From: an uncultured bacterium
GTDB lineage: Bacteria > Verrucomicrobiota > Kiritimatiellia > RFP12 > UBA1067
NCBI GenBank assembly: GCA_902773475.1
Contig: CACYEO010000163.1
Span: forward strand, 1 to 17,761
DNA: 17,761 bases
Reading direction: 5' to 3'
The stretch's first letter is position 1. Every line of letters starts with the position of its first letter. The position numbers and the translations under genes are program-made. A model generated the notes under the pieces. The model saw only the letters and a list, made by a program, of their open reading frames with translations, was not told the DNA's origin and searched no databases. Below are positions 1 to 6,357 of this stretch, in pieces.

Positions 1-295
1 CGCCTTTGGGAGAACGCGGTATCTCGTTCAGCGACGCGCATCCGCCGATGAGCGAAAGCGTTACGCGGCTGGCGCGCACTCCGAACGTCGACGCCGCCCA
101 TATATGGCCGAACTCGTGAAGCAGCACCGATGCCGCAAGTGCAAGTGCGCAGGCGACGCCCAGAATCGCGTCGCCAAAGTCGGATACGAGCAGCAGTATT
201 ATGAGCGCGAACGACAGGTTGAGATATACGGGAACGCCGAAAAGTTCAAACAGTTTTATTTCCGGAACGAGCGTCCGGGCGGAATACGCTGGCAT
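1..295 (-). CDS. Site-2-type M50 zinc metalloprotease (C-terminus beyond window)
   Basis: Only the first 98 codons are in the window; the gene runs off the left edge. The frame shows a hydrophobic segment at about residues 24-37, a second at about 43-60, and the zinc-binding HEFGH motif (H60, E61, H64) at the end of that segment. This is the arrangement of site-2 protease (M50) intramembrane metalloproteases, which cut membrane-anchored regulators inside the bilayer. The region after the motif (about 80-95, SLIGGCASLNEIPRSPKG) fits the loop that precedes the IA..GP segment in the family. The ATG at 295-293 has an AAAGGATG ribosome binding site and lies 11 bases after the pyrophosphatase stop, so it is probably the last or a late gene of the same operon. 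The second zinc ligand (an NPDG-type motif) and any CBS or PDZ domain lie outside the window. The substrate cannot be inferred. Confidence 0.85.
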   Translation of the reverse strand, partial: MPAYSARTLVPEIKLFELFGVPVYLNLSFALIILLLVSDFGDAILGVACALALAASVLLHEFGHIWAASTFGVRASRVTLSLIGGCASLNEIPRSPKG

Positions 296-306
296 GGTTC
301 ATCCTT

Positions 307-1998
307 TCATTTTGCGAGCGACGACAATGCGGCGAGTATCTGCGGCAGAAGCTGTTTCTTGCGCGACAGGACGCCTGGGAGTATGAAAAGCCCGTCTCCG
401 CGGCGGCGCCACGGCAGGACCCGGCGCACGCTTTCCGCGCCTCTGTACAGGAATTCCGAATCTCCGCGGACGGGATCCGTGACGAGCAGTCCGGCGAAAT
501 CGAGTTTTTCGCGTTCGGCGAGTTCGTCGATCGCCGCCGTGATTTCCGCGCGTTGCGAGTGGAACACCTCGAAGTTCGATTCTTCAAGCTGCGACAGCGA
601 AAAACGGTACCCCGACCCGGAGTATGTCTTGCGGTCCGAATCCACAGCGCCGGACGGCGTCATCGAAGACAGCGGCGACGCGGCCGAAAGAAGCCCTTTC
701 ATTATCGCATCGGGAGATTCGCCGCAGATTCCGGAAAGTCTGGCCGCCGCCGCACGGTCGATTTCAGTAGTCGTGGGAGACTGGAAAAGCAGCGTGTCGG
801 CCACGATTCCCGCAAGCATTATTCCCGCGGCCTCTCGCGACGGCGCGATCCCGGCAGCGCGGTACAGACCTTCGACAAGCGTGCAGGTGGATCCGACTGC
901 GTCCGCTGTGTATTTTATCGGGTCTGCCGTCGGGCGCATTGCGATGCGGTGGTGGTCTACGACTTCTGTCACGGGAATATCCTCGATTCCGGGTATTCCC
1001 TGCTCCGGCTCGTTGTGGTCGACAAGTATCATGCGGAAGGGCGGCGGCGCGGAGAAAGCGTCTTTGCGCACTACGCCTGCGAGCCGGCCTTCGGTGTCCA
1101 GCACCGGGAAGATGTTGTCCGGGGAAGACTGGAGCGAAGCGCGTACGTCCTGCACGCGGTCGCCGGCCTGCAATGCTATGCCGTCTTTTTCGAGAGGGGC
1201 GGCGCCCGCCGGCGTGGAGAATTTCAGCAGGCGCGTCGCTTTTGCGGAGTCGTAGCGGGTGGCGAGTATGGTCACGCCCGCCGCAGCCGCATCTTCCAAA
1301 AGCGCGGAATCGATCTGCGGCGAGGCTCCGGTTATTATCAGAAGAGGCAGACGGCGTTCTACCACGAGCCGGTGGATGTCCGGTCTGTCGCCTACGACGA
1401 TGGCGGTCTCCGCTTCCGCGCCCGCGCCGGGGAGCGAATCCATCCGGGCGGAAAAAGTCTCGGCGCACATCGCCGCAACGTACACGTTGAATTTTCGCAG
1501 CCTCGGATCGCATCCCCCGGCGAGCGCTTCCGCGTGCAGCAGTTCGCGTATCATCGTCTCCGACGAATAGACCGTGCGGCCTGCAAGCGACATTCCCTTG
1601 CCCTCCCCCGTGAGCGCCAGGAATTGCGAAAGGAGTGCGGCGGGGTTGAGCATTCCGATGAATACGCCGCTATGGTCCGTCACAGGAAGTTCCGCCTCTC
1701 CGGAGCGGTCGAGCGTTTTGAGCGCCGCGTACAGAGTCTCTCCCGCGCCGATCGACGGAACATCGGTCGATACGAGGTCTCCCACGCGGACATACACGTC
1801 GGCGCGGCAGGCGGGCGGTTCCGCTCCGAAGTGCCGGAACGCCCATGCCGCCCGTGCGGGCATCATGCCGGGACAGAGCGGAACGGCGTTTTTGACGCCT
1901 GTCTTCGAGCGCAGTCCGGCCAGTGCGTATGCGGAGGCGACGGAATCCACATCTGGATTCCTGTGCCCGGACACGTATACTGTTTTCACTCCCGGCAT
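307..1998 (-). CDS. ppaC: Manganese-dependent inorganic pyrophosphatase, family II, with CBS/DRTGG regulatory insert
   Basis: 563 aa. Hydrolyses pyrophosphate to phosphate in the cytoplasm, pulling biosynthetic reactions forward. The DHH domain opens with the metal-binding motif HRNPDVDS (H12, D16, D18), continues after a long insert with VDHNE (D327) and VDHH (D348-H350) and a conserved Asp at 401, and the DHHA2 domain ends with the substrate-binding SRKKQ signature (545-549). Residues of about 65-315 are the insert: a CBS half near 70-130, a DRTGG-like domain near 145-260, and a second CBS half near 265-318. Family II enzymes are about 310 aa without it. Characterised CBS-pyrophosphatases are inhibited by AMP/ADP and activated by ATP or diadenosine polyphosphates, so this enzyme probably senses adenylate charge. 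The ATG has an AGGAG site 10 bases upstream and overlaps the end of the exonuclease gene by 13 bases, which suggests translational coupling. An exopolyphosphatase-like DHH enzyme is the alternative, but SRKKQ argues for pyrophosphatase. Confidence 0.93.
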   Translation of the reverse strand: MPGVKTVYVSGHRNPDVDSVASAYALAGLRSKTGVKNAVPLCPGMMPARAAWAFRHFGAEPPACRADVYVRVGDLVSTDVPSIGAGETLYAALKTLDRSGEAELPVTDHSGVFIGMLNPAALLSQFLALTGEGKGMSLAGRTVYSSETMIRELLHAEALAGGCDPRLRKFNVYVAAMCAETFSARMDSLPGAGAEAETAIVVGDRPDIHRLVVERRLPLLIITGASPQIDSALLEDAAAAGVTILATRYDSAKATRLLKFSTPAGAAPLEKDGIALQAGDRVQDVRASLQSSPDNIFPVLDTEGRLAGVVRKDAFSAPPPFRMILVDHNEPEQGIPGIEDIPVTEVVDHHRIAMRPTADPIKYTADAVGSTCTLVEGLYRAAGIAPSREAAGIMLAGIVADTLLFQSPTTTEIDRAAAARLSGICGESPDAIMKGLLSAASPLSSMTPSGAVDSDRKTYSGSGYRFSLSQLEESNFEVFHSQRAEITAAIDELAEREKLDFAGLLVTDPVRGDSEFLYRGAESVRRVLPWRRRGDGLFILPGVLSRKKQLLPQILAALSSLAK

Positions 1999-2858
1999 GT
2001 CAAAGACTGCTCCTGCCCGGAGCCGAAAAGGGCCGGGTCCAGCTCGCGCCAGCGCGCGAGGAATTTTTCAAGGTATGCTCCGCCCGGCGCTGCGGCTTCG
2101 CGCATGGTGAAGTCGCGCGCAAGCGCTTTCTCCGCCGCATATTCCGCCGCACCGATCGCGCCGCGGAAGAAACGCATTCTCAACCATACGAGATACGTCG
2201 TGATTGCATCGAACGTGTTGTAGTCCACTATGCGCCGGTAGTCCGGCGGTTCGCCGTCCCTTCCGTAGAACAGCCCGGCCACATCGTCGCCGGTGGTCCC
2301 GATCTTCCCCGGAATGCCGGATAGCTCCGCTATCTCGTTGAGAGACGCGCTCAAGCCGCGTCCGCGACCCCCAAGAAGATCCATCAGGTCGCAATCGGGC
2401 GAATTCCACGGTTTTGCCTCGGCTTTTTCGGCGAACCGCGGAACCGAAAGGCCTTTCACGAACGCTCTTTGCGCTAGGATGTGGATGTCCGATGCGCGTG
2501 AATTGTATCCAACAAGGACTGGCGAATGCCTGCCGATTCCGTCAACGAGGAATCGGCGCAGGATGTACGTTTCGTCCTGCGCGGGATCGTCCGGGTTCTC
2601 CGGGAGACGTGCAAGGCGAAGCACCGGCCTGCCGTCCGCTCCCTGCGAGCGGACGACAGAGACGATGGATACGACCCGGCAGCGGATCGTCTTCAAAAAC
2701 GGCTCGGGGTCTTCTTCCGTGGCTCCGCCGTCTTTCCACATGGCCTGCAGAACTTCGCGGCCGGACATTTCGCGCGGAAGATGCAGAATCCTGCGCCCGG
2801 CTTCGATGTCGGGCGCCCATTCGCAGTCGAATGCGTAGATGTCGGGTTGCGGCGGCAC
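1986..2858 (-). CDS. Predicted 3'-5' exonuclease of the PolB exonuclease-like (DNA_pol_B_exo2) family
   Basis: 290 aa with a GTG start. All three exonuclease motifs of a DEDDy nuclease are present: Exo I FDCEW (D11, E13), Exo II VGYNSRASDIHIL (N119, D124) and Exo III VDYNTFDAI (Y213, D217). This matches the family described as a predicted exonuclease related to the proofreading domain of PolB-type DNA polymerases, with no polymerase domain attached. It is presumably cytoplasmic and degrades DNA or RNA 3' ends; the natural substrate is unknown. The GTG is chosen because it lies 23 bases after the purH stop, has GGAAGGA 10 bases upstream, and is the last start that keeps D11 and E13. Longer frames upstream merely overlap purH. 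The 3' end overlaps the pyrophosphatase start by 13 bases. The operon position beside nucleotide and pyrophosphate genes would fit a nucleic-acid turnover role, but that is only context. Confidence 0.85.
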   Translation of the reverse strand: MPPQPDIYAFDCEWAPDIEAGRRILHLPREMSGREVLQAMWKDGGATEEDPEPFLKTIRCRVVSIVSVVRSQGADGRPVLRLARLPENPDDPAQDETYILRRFLVDGIGRHSPVLVGYNSRASDIHILAQRAFVKGLSVPRFAEKAEAKPWNSPDCDLMDLLGGRGRGLSASLNEIAELSGIPGKIGTTGDDVAGLFYGRDGEPPDYRRIVDYNTFDAITTYLVWLRMRFFRGAIGAAEYAAEKALARDFTMREAAAPGGAYLEKFLARWRELDPALFGSGQEQSLTCRE

Positions 2859-2881
2859 TGCCTGTCGGTCCTTCCGGCCTC

Positions 2882-3562
2882 TCAGTGGAGCGTGTAGGTC
2901 TTTTCCACGTTCTCCCAAGGCGTGCGGGAGAAGAAATCCGCGATTGCCGTATCGTAGGCCGCGGTGTGCGCAAACGCCTTTTTCATCAGTTTGAAGCGTG
3001 TCGCGAGGGATACGGTTCCGTCGTTGTCCTTGAGTTCCGCCGCGATCTGGAGGTAGTCGCCGGGATCTGTGACGGAAGCCACGCGCAGATAGTTCTTCGC
3101 GGATGCGCGCACCATGCACGGACCGCCGATGTCGATGTTCGTGCGCGCCGATTCGGGCGTGACGTCCGGCCTGGCGACGGTCTCGCGGAAGGGATAGAGA
3201 TTCACCACCACCATGTCTATCGGAAGCGCGGACAGGCGCTTCAGATCCGCCTGGTGCGCATCGTTGTAGGTCTCGGAAAGAAGGCCGAGGTAGATTTTGA
3301 AGTCGAGCGTTTTCACCAGCCCGCCCTGCATCTCCGGCTGTCCCGTGTAGTCGGAGACCGCCACAAGCGTGTCAGCCGCCTTCGCGCCGAGGATTTCTTT
3401 GACTTTCGAGTAGGTGCCGCCGGTGGAATATATTTTCACGCCGGGGCAGGCCGCGACGAGCGCGGGCACGAACGATTCGAGTCCGGTTTTGTCCGAAACG
3501 GACATCAGCACGTTGCGCACTTTTACGCGGGAATCGATGTCTTTTACGATGTTCAGGGCCAT
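2882..3562 (-). CDS. purH: Stand-alone IMP cyclohydrolase (PurH N-terminal domain only)
   Basis: 226 aa. Closes FAICAR to IMP, the last step of de novo purine synthesis. It aligns along its length with the MGS-like N-terminal domain of PurH: STGGT (46-50), VKTL (82-85), VVNLYPF (118-124), NIDIGGPCMVRASAKN (141-156) and AHTAAYD (192-198). The Lys, Tyr, Asp and Lys that family studies assign to the cyclohydrolase site are all visible (K83, Y122, D143, K155). The usual HPK.HGG loop that follows VKTL is changed to DFKIYLG. Ordinary PurH is about 520 aa and carries AICAR formyltransferase at the C-terminus. Here the protein stops where the linker with RYGENPHQ would begin and the next gene starts 23 bases later, so the transformylase must be encoded elsewhere or replaced. 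The ATG has AAGGAG 8 bases upstream. Separate PurH domains are known in some archaea and bacteria, so this is not necessarily a broken gene. Confidence 0.9.
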   Translation of the reverse strand: MALNIVKDIDSRVKVRNVLMSVSDKTGLESFVPALVAACPGVKIYSTGGTYSKVKEILGAKAADTLVAVSDYTGQPEMQGGLVKTLDFKIYLGLLSETYNDAHQADLKRLSALPIDMVVVNLYPFRETVARPDVTPESARTNIDIGGPCMVRASAKNYLRVASVTDPGDYLQIAAELKDNDGTVSLATRFKLMKKAFAHTAAYDTAIADFFSRTPWENVEKTYTLH

Positions 3563-3605
3563 TTTGCAGTCTCCTTTTTTTCGGGGTTTCCGTCTGAACG
3601 GTAAA

Positions 3606-4262
3606 TCATTGCGCCGCTCGGGGCGGCTCCGGCGGCCGCACCGCCGGCATCAGGTATACCGGGAGCGGGTTTGCGCAGAGAAGCTCCGCATGCGTTTCCG
3701 CTATCTGGGCGAGCCTTGCCGCGGACGGCGCGCCTCCGCCGAGGTAGCAGCTCCCGAATTCTCCGGCGAGAACAGTCCCCGCGCGCGCATCGTCGGGCGA
3801 AAACACTTTGAAGCCGTCCGGAACGGCGGCGCGCAATTCTTCGCGTGGGCACAGGGCGAAGTCGCGCACCTTCTTTGCACCTTCGAAAAGAATCGTCCAG
3901 AATCTGCCGCGCCGAGCGTCGCCGGCGACAGCGATCGGTTCGCCGTCCCTGGAATAGGCAAGCGCCGACGTCAGTCCGCAAACCGTTTTGCGCTTTGGCA
4001 GCGCGAGCCCCGCGAACGCGGCGAGCGTGGCGCGCACTCCCGTGAAAGAGCCCGGCCCGAGCCCGCACACGAAACGGTCTATCGCGGCGAAAGGCGCGGA
4101 GTCCCGCGAAACCGTTTCGCGCACGAAGTCTGCAATCGATGACAGCCAATCCGCTGAGCGGGCGGTCGAAAGCGGGAACTCGCGGAATGCGAGAACTTCG
4201 CCGTCGCGCGAAACTGCGGCGGTCGCCACATCGGTCGATCTGTCTGTCGCCAGTGTCGTCAT
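3606..4262 (-). CDS. tsaB: tRNA threonylcarbamoyladenosine biosynthesis protein TsaB
   Basis: 218 aa. TsaB is the non-catalytic partner that dimerises with TsaD and, with TsaE, transfers threonylcarbamoyl to A37 of ANN-decoding tRNAs. The ASKHA-fold N-terminus begins LATDRST (family LAIDTST), and the diagnostic GLGPGSFTGVRATL motif is at 67-80. The C-terminus ends with a PVYLMP motif like the PxYLR usually found at the end of TsaB. Length is close to the usual 220-235. The ATG sits one base after the thiD stop (TAG-c-ATG) and has no clear Shine-Dalgarno site, so it is probably translated by coupling. The 43-base gap to purH is the largest inside this part of the operon, apart from the ribosome binding site it carries for purH. 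tsaD and tsaE are not in the window. Confidence 0.92.
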   Translation of the reverse strand: MTTLATDRSTDVATAAVSRDGEVLAFREFPLSTARSADWLSSIADFVRETVSRDSAPFAAIDRFVCGLGPGSFTGVRATLAAFAGLALPKRKTVCGLTSALAYSRDGEPIAVAGDARRGRFWTILFEGAKKVRDFALCPREELRAAVPDGFKVFSPDDARAGTVLAGEFGSCYLGGGAPSAARLAQIAETHAELLCANPLPVYLMPAVRPPEPPRAAQ

Positions 4263-4263
4263 G

Positions 4264-5127
4264 CTATGCCAGAACGCCGGCGCGCGGGCCGGCTTTGTAT
4301 GAATCGCGGATTGCGGCGGTTACATAGTCTTTCGCGTCCATGACCGCCTTTTCAATCGTTTCCCCAAGCGCCAGACACGATGCGATCGCGGCGGACAGGG
4401 TGCAGCCCGTGCCGTGCGTGGACACGGGATGCAGAACGCGCCTCGCCGCCAGAAAGCGCAGTTCCCCGGACGGTCCACCTGCGAGAATGTCGACCGATAC
4501 GCCGCCCTTGCCGGCCTTCGCGGCTTCCGCTATCTTGCGCGGAATCCTTCCCGCCGGATGCCCGCCTTTCAAAAGCACCGCGCAGCCGTAGCGTGAATGT
4601 ATTTCCGCGGCCGCCTCCGCCGCTTCGTCGAAAGAGCGGATTTTCCTGTCCGCGAGAATCTCCGCTTCCGCAAGATTCGGCGTGGCGAGGAATGCGAGCG
4701 GCAGGAGTTTTTCGCGCATGGCCCTGATTCCGTCCGGCTCGAGAAGCGCCGCGCCCGACGTGGCCGTCATCACGGGATCCACGACTATCGGGCAGCCTGC
4801 GCGCTCCAGACATTGCGCCGCCGCGAGAACCTGCTCCGCTCCGCACAGCATTCCTGTTTTCACGGCTCGCACGGCATAGCAGGAAAGGACGGCTTCAATC
4901 TGCGCGCGCAGGACATCGGGCGGGACTGGATGGATTGCGGACACCATCTGCGGATTCTGTGCCGTCACGCCTGCGACGGCGGCGCAGCCGTGCACGCGGA
5001 AATCGCGGAATACCCGCAGATCCGCCATCAATCCCGCGTTCCCGCCGGAATCGGTAGAAGCTACTGACAGCGCGGCCGGCGCATACGCTCCGGCTTTTCC
5101 TTTTCTGCCCGCGGCGGAGGTTCTCAC
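4264..5127 (-). CDS. thiD: Hydroxymethylpyrimidine/phosphomethylpyrimidine kinase ThiD
   Basis: 287 aa. Phosphorylates HMP and HMP-phosphate in thiamine pyrophosphate synthesis. It is a ribokinase-fold enzyme: STDSGGNAGLMADL (24-37, family GSDSSGGAGIQADL), KTGML (90-94), VVDPVM (115-120), TPNLAEAE (149-156), LLKGGH (185-190) and the anion-hole HGTGCTLSAAI with C242 (238-248). An insertion of about 20 residues with several basic residues sits at 192-211 before the VDIL strand. The GTG start is chosen because it overlaps the prfB stop as GTGA and has GGAGG six bases upstream. The first 15 residues before the fold are basic and probably disordered. No other thiamine gene and no TPP riboswitch is adjacent, so expression looks tied to prfB and not to thiamine level. 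Pyridoxal kinase is the close alternative family, but the motifs fit ThiD better. Confidence 0.92.
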   Translation of the reverse strand: MRTSAAGRKGKAGAYAPAALSVASTDSGGNAGLMADLRVFRDFRVHGCAAVAGVTAQNPQMVSAIHPVPPDVLRAQIEAVLSCYAVRAVKTGMLCGAEQVLAAAQCLERAGCPIVVDPVMTATSGAALLEPDGIRAMREKLLPLAFLATPNLAEAEILADRKIRSFDEAAEAAAEIHSRYGCAVLLKGGHPAGRIPRKIAEAAKAGKGGVSVDILAGGPSGELRFLAARRVLHPVSTHGTGCTLSAAIASCLALGETIEKAVMDAKDYVTAAIRDSYKAGPRAGVLA

Positions 5128-6281
5128 GCCTTGCCTCCGTTTTTCGCCGCCTGCATCTGGAGATACGCTTCGATGAACGGTTCTATGGCGCCGTCCATCA
5201 CGGCCTGGACGTCGGAAGTCTCTTCGTTGGTGCGCAGGTCCTTGACCATCGTGTAGGGGCAGAATACGTAAGACCGTATCTGGCTTCCCCATCCGTTTTC
5301 GCTTTTTGCGCCGTAGAAGCGGTCCATCTCCGCTTTCTTCTGGTCTTCGTAGTATTCGTAGAGTTGCGCGCGCAGCATGTTCATCGCTTTTTCTTTGTTC
5401 ATGTGCTGCGAACGTTCTTTCTGGCAAGCCACAACGATGCCGGTGGGCAGGTGCGTGAGCCGCACGGCGGAGTCGGTCTTGTTCACGTGCTGTCCGCCGG
5501 CGCCGCCGCTGCGGTACGTGTCTATGCGCAAATCTTCGTCTTTGATTTCAACATCGATGTCTTCGTTTATCTCGGCGACAGTCTCGACGGATGCGAAGGA
5601 TGTCTGGCGGCGCTTGTTCGCGTCGAACGGCGAAATCCGCACAAGGCGGTGTATTCCGCGCTCGGCCTTCATCTGCCCGAAGGCGTATGGGCCTTCAATG
5701 CGGAAATACACGTCTTTCATGCCGGCTTCTTCGCCGGGCTGGGAGTCGTATTCTTCTATCTTCCAGCCCTGGTCCTCGGCGAAGCGCTTGTACATGCGGT
5801 AGAGCATTGTCACCCAGTCGCAGGCTTCCGTGCCGCCCTGCCCGGCGTGGAGTTTCACGAACACGTTGCAGGCGTCGAATTTGCCGCCCAGAAGCGACTG
5901 CATGCGCAGTTTCTTGAATATCGCATCGGCCTTGTCGCATTCGGCGAGAGTGTCTTTCAGCGCGGCCTGTCTGGCTTCGCCTTCTTCCATCGAGGCGAGT
6001 TCCAGCATCACGGCGGCGTCGTCGGCGGCTTTCACGAGCGCATCGTACGGCCCGACGTACGCGCGTTCGGCGTTTGTGCGGGCGATCGTGTCTTTAGCCT
6101 TGTTCTGGTCGTTCCAGAAATCGGGAGACGCCTGCTGCGCCTCGAGCGCGGCGAGGCGTTCGCGGCGGGCCGCCACCGAAATGTATTCGGCCATCTCCGC
6201 CGTGCGTTTCTTCAAATCGTCTATGCGCTGCGCGACCTCTTCGGTCTCGAGCAGTTTTTCTTTTTTTTCTTCCTGTGCCAT
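5124..6281 (-). CDS. prfB: Peptide chain release factor 2 (RF2), no programmed frameshift
   Basis: 385 aa from the chosen ATG. RF2 recognises UGA and UAA in the ribosomal A site and triggers peptide release. The stop-codon anticodon motif SPF is at 217-219 (RF1 has PxT) and the catalytic GGQ at 262-264, within RSGGAGGQHVNKTD. The region that in most bacteria contains the in-frame UGA and +1 frameshift (E. coli LRGYL-D near codon 25) reads straight through here as MAEYISVA (30-37), so the autoregulatory frameshift is absent. A frame extended by seven codons to 6302 exists, but it would include the -10 box. The ATG at 6281 begins MAQEEKKEK, with a run of eight A in codons 5-7. No Shine-Dalgarno site precedes it. 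The promoter position suggests a leaderless or nearly leaderless mRNA. It is the first gene of the left-hand operon and overlaps thiD by four bases. Confidence 0.96.
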   Translation of the reverse strand: MAQEEKKEKLLETEEVAQRIDDLKKRTAEMAEYISVAARRERLAALEAQQASPDFWNDQNKAKDTIARTNAERAYVGPYDALVKAADDAAVMLELASMEEGEARQAALKDTLAECDKADAIFKKLRMQSLLGGKFDACNVFVKLHAGQGGTEACDWVTMLYRMYKRFAEDQGWKIEEYDSQPGEEAGMKDVYFRIEGPYAFGQMKAERGIHRLVRISPFDANKRRQTSFASVETVAEINEDIDVEIKDEDLRIDTYRSGGAGGQHVNKTDSAVRLTHLPTGIVVACQKERSQHMNKEKAMNMLRAQLYEYYEDQKKAEMDRFYGAKSENGWGSQIRSYVFCPYTMVKDLRTNEETSDVQAVMDGAIEPFIEAYLQMQAAKNGGKA

Positions 6282-6290
6282 GACGCCGCG

Positions 6291-6299
6291 AGTATACCA
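6291..6299 (-). promoter_or_regulatory. Extended -10 promoter of the prfB operon
   Basis: On the minus strand the sequence reads TGG-TATACT, a good extended -10 (TGn plus TATAAT-like box). The box ends nine bases before the prfB ATG, so transcription would start at or within a few bases of the start codon. No convincing TTGACA-like box lies 16-18 bases upstream, which is typical for extended -10 promoters. It falls in the 76-base gap between the DUF1846 stop and prfB and would drive the seven-gene operon. Confidence 0.6.
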
Positions 6300-6357
6300 C
6301 AATACGCGCTCCGCCGCGTCCGTTCTCCCGTCCGCCGGGCTGGACTGAACGGCCGCG

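Noticed and set aside
553..2223. A 556-codon open frame on the plus strand
   Set aside because: It lies entirely opposite the pyrophosphatase and the end of the exonuclease. Its product is Arg-rich, without family motifs, as expected for the antisense frame of a GC-rich gene.
2858..3119. Upstream extension of the exonuclease frame to an ATG at 3119
   Set aside because: The extension overlaps the IMP cyclohydrolase gene, is Arg/His-rich without homology, and the GTG at 2858 has its own ribosome binding site.
5128..5427. Upstream extension of thiD to an ATG at 5427
   Set aside because: It overlaps prfB. The GTGA overlap with a GGAGG site is the natural start, and the ThiD fold begins shortly after it.
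6255..6268. Intrinsic terminator from the poly-T run
   Set aside because: The T run is the reverse strand of AAA/GAA codons for the Lys/Glu-rich start of RF2; no hairpin precedes it.
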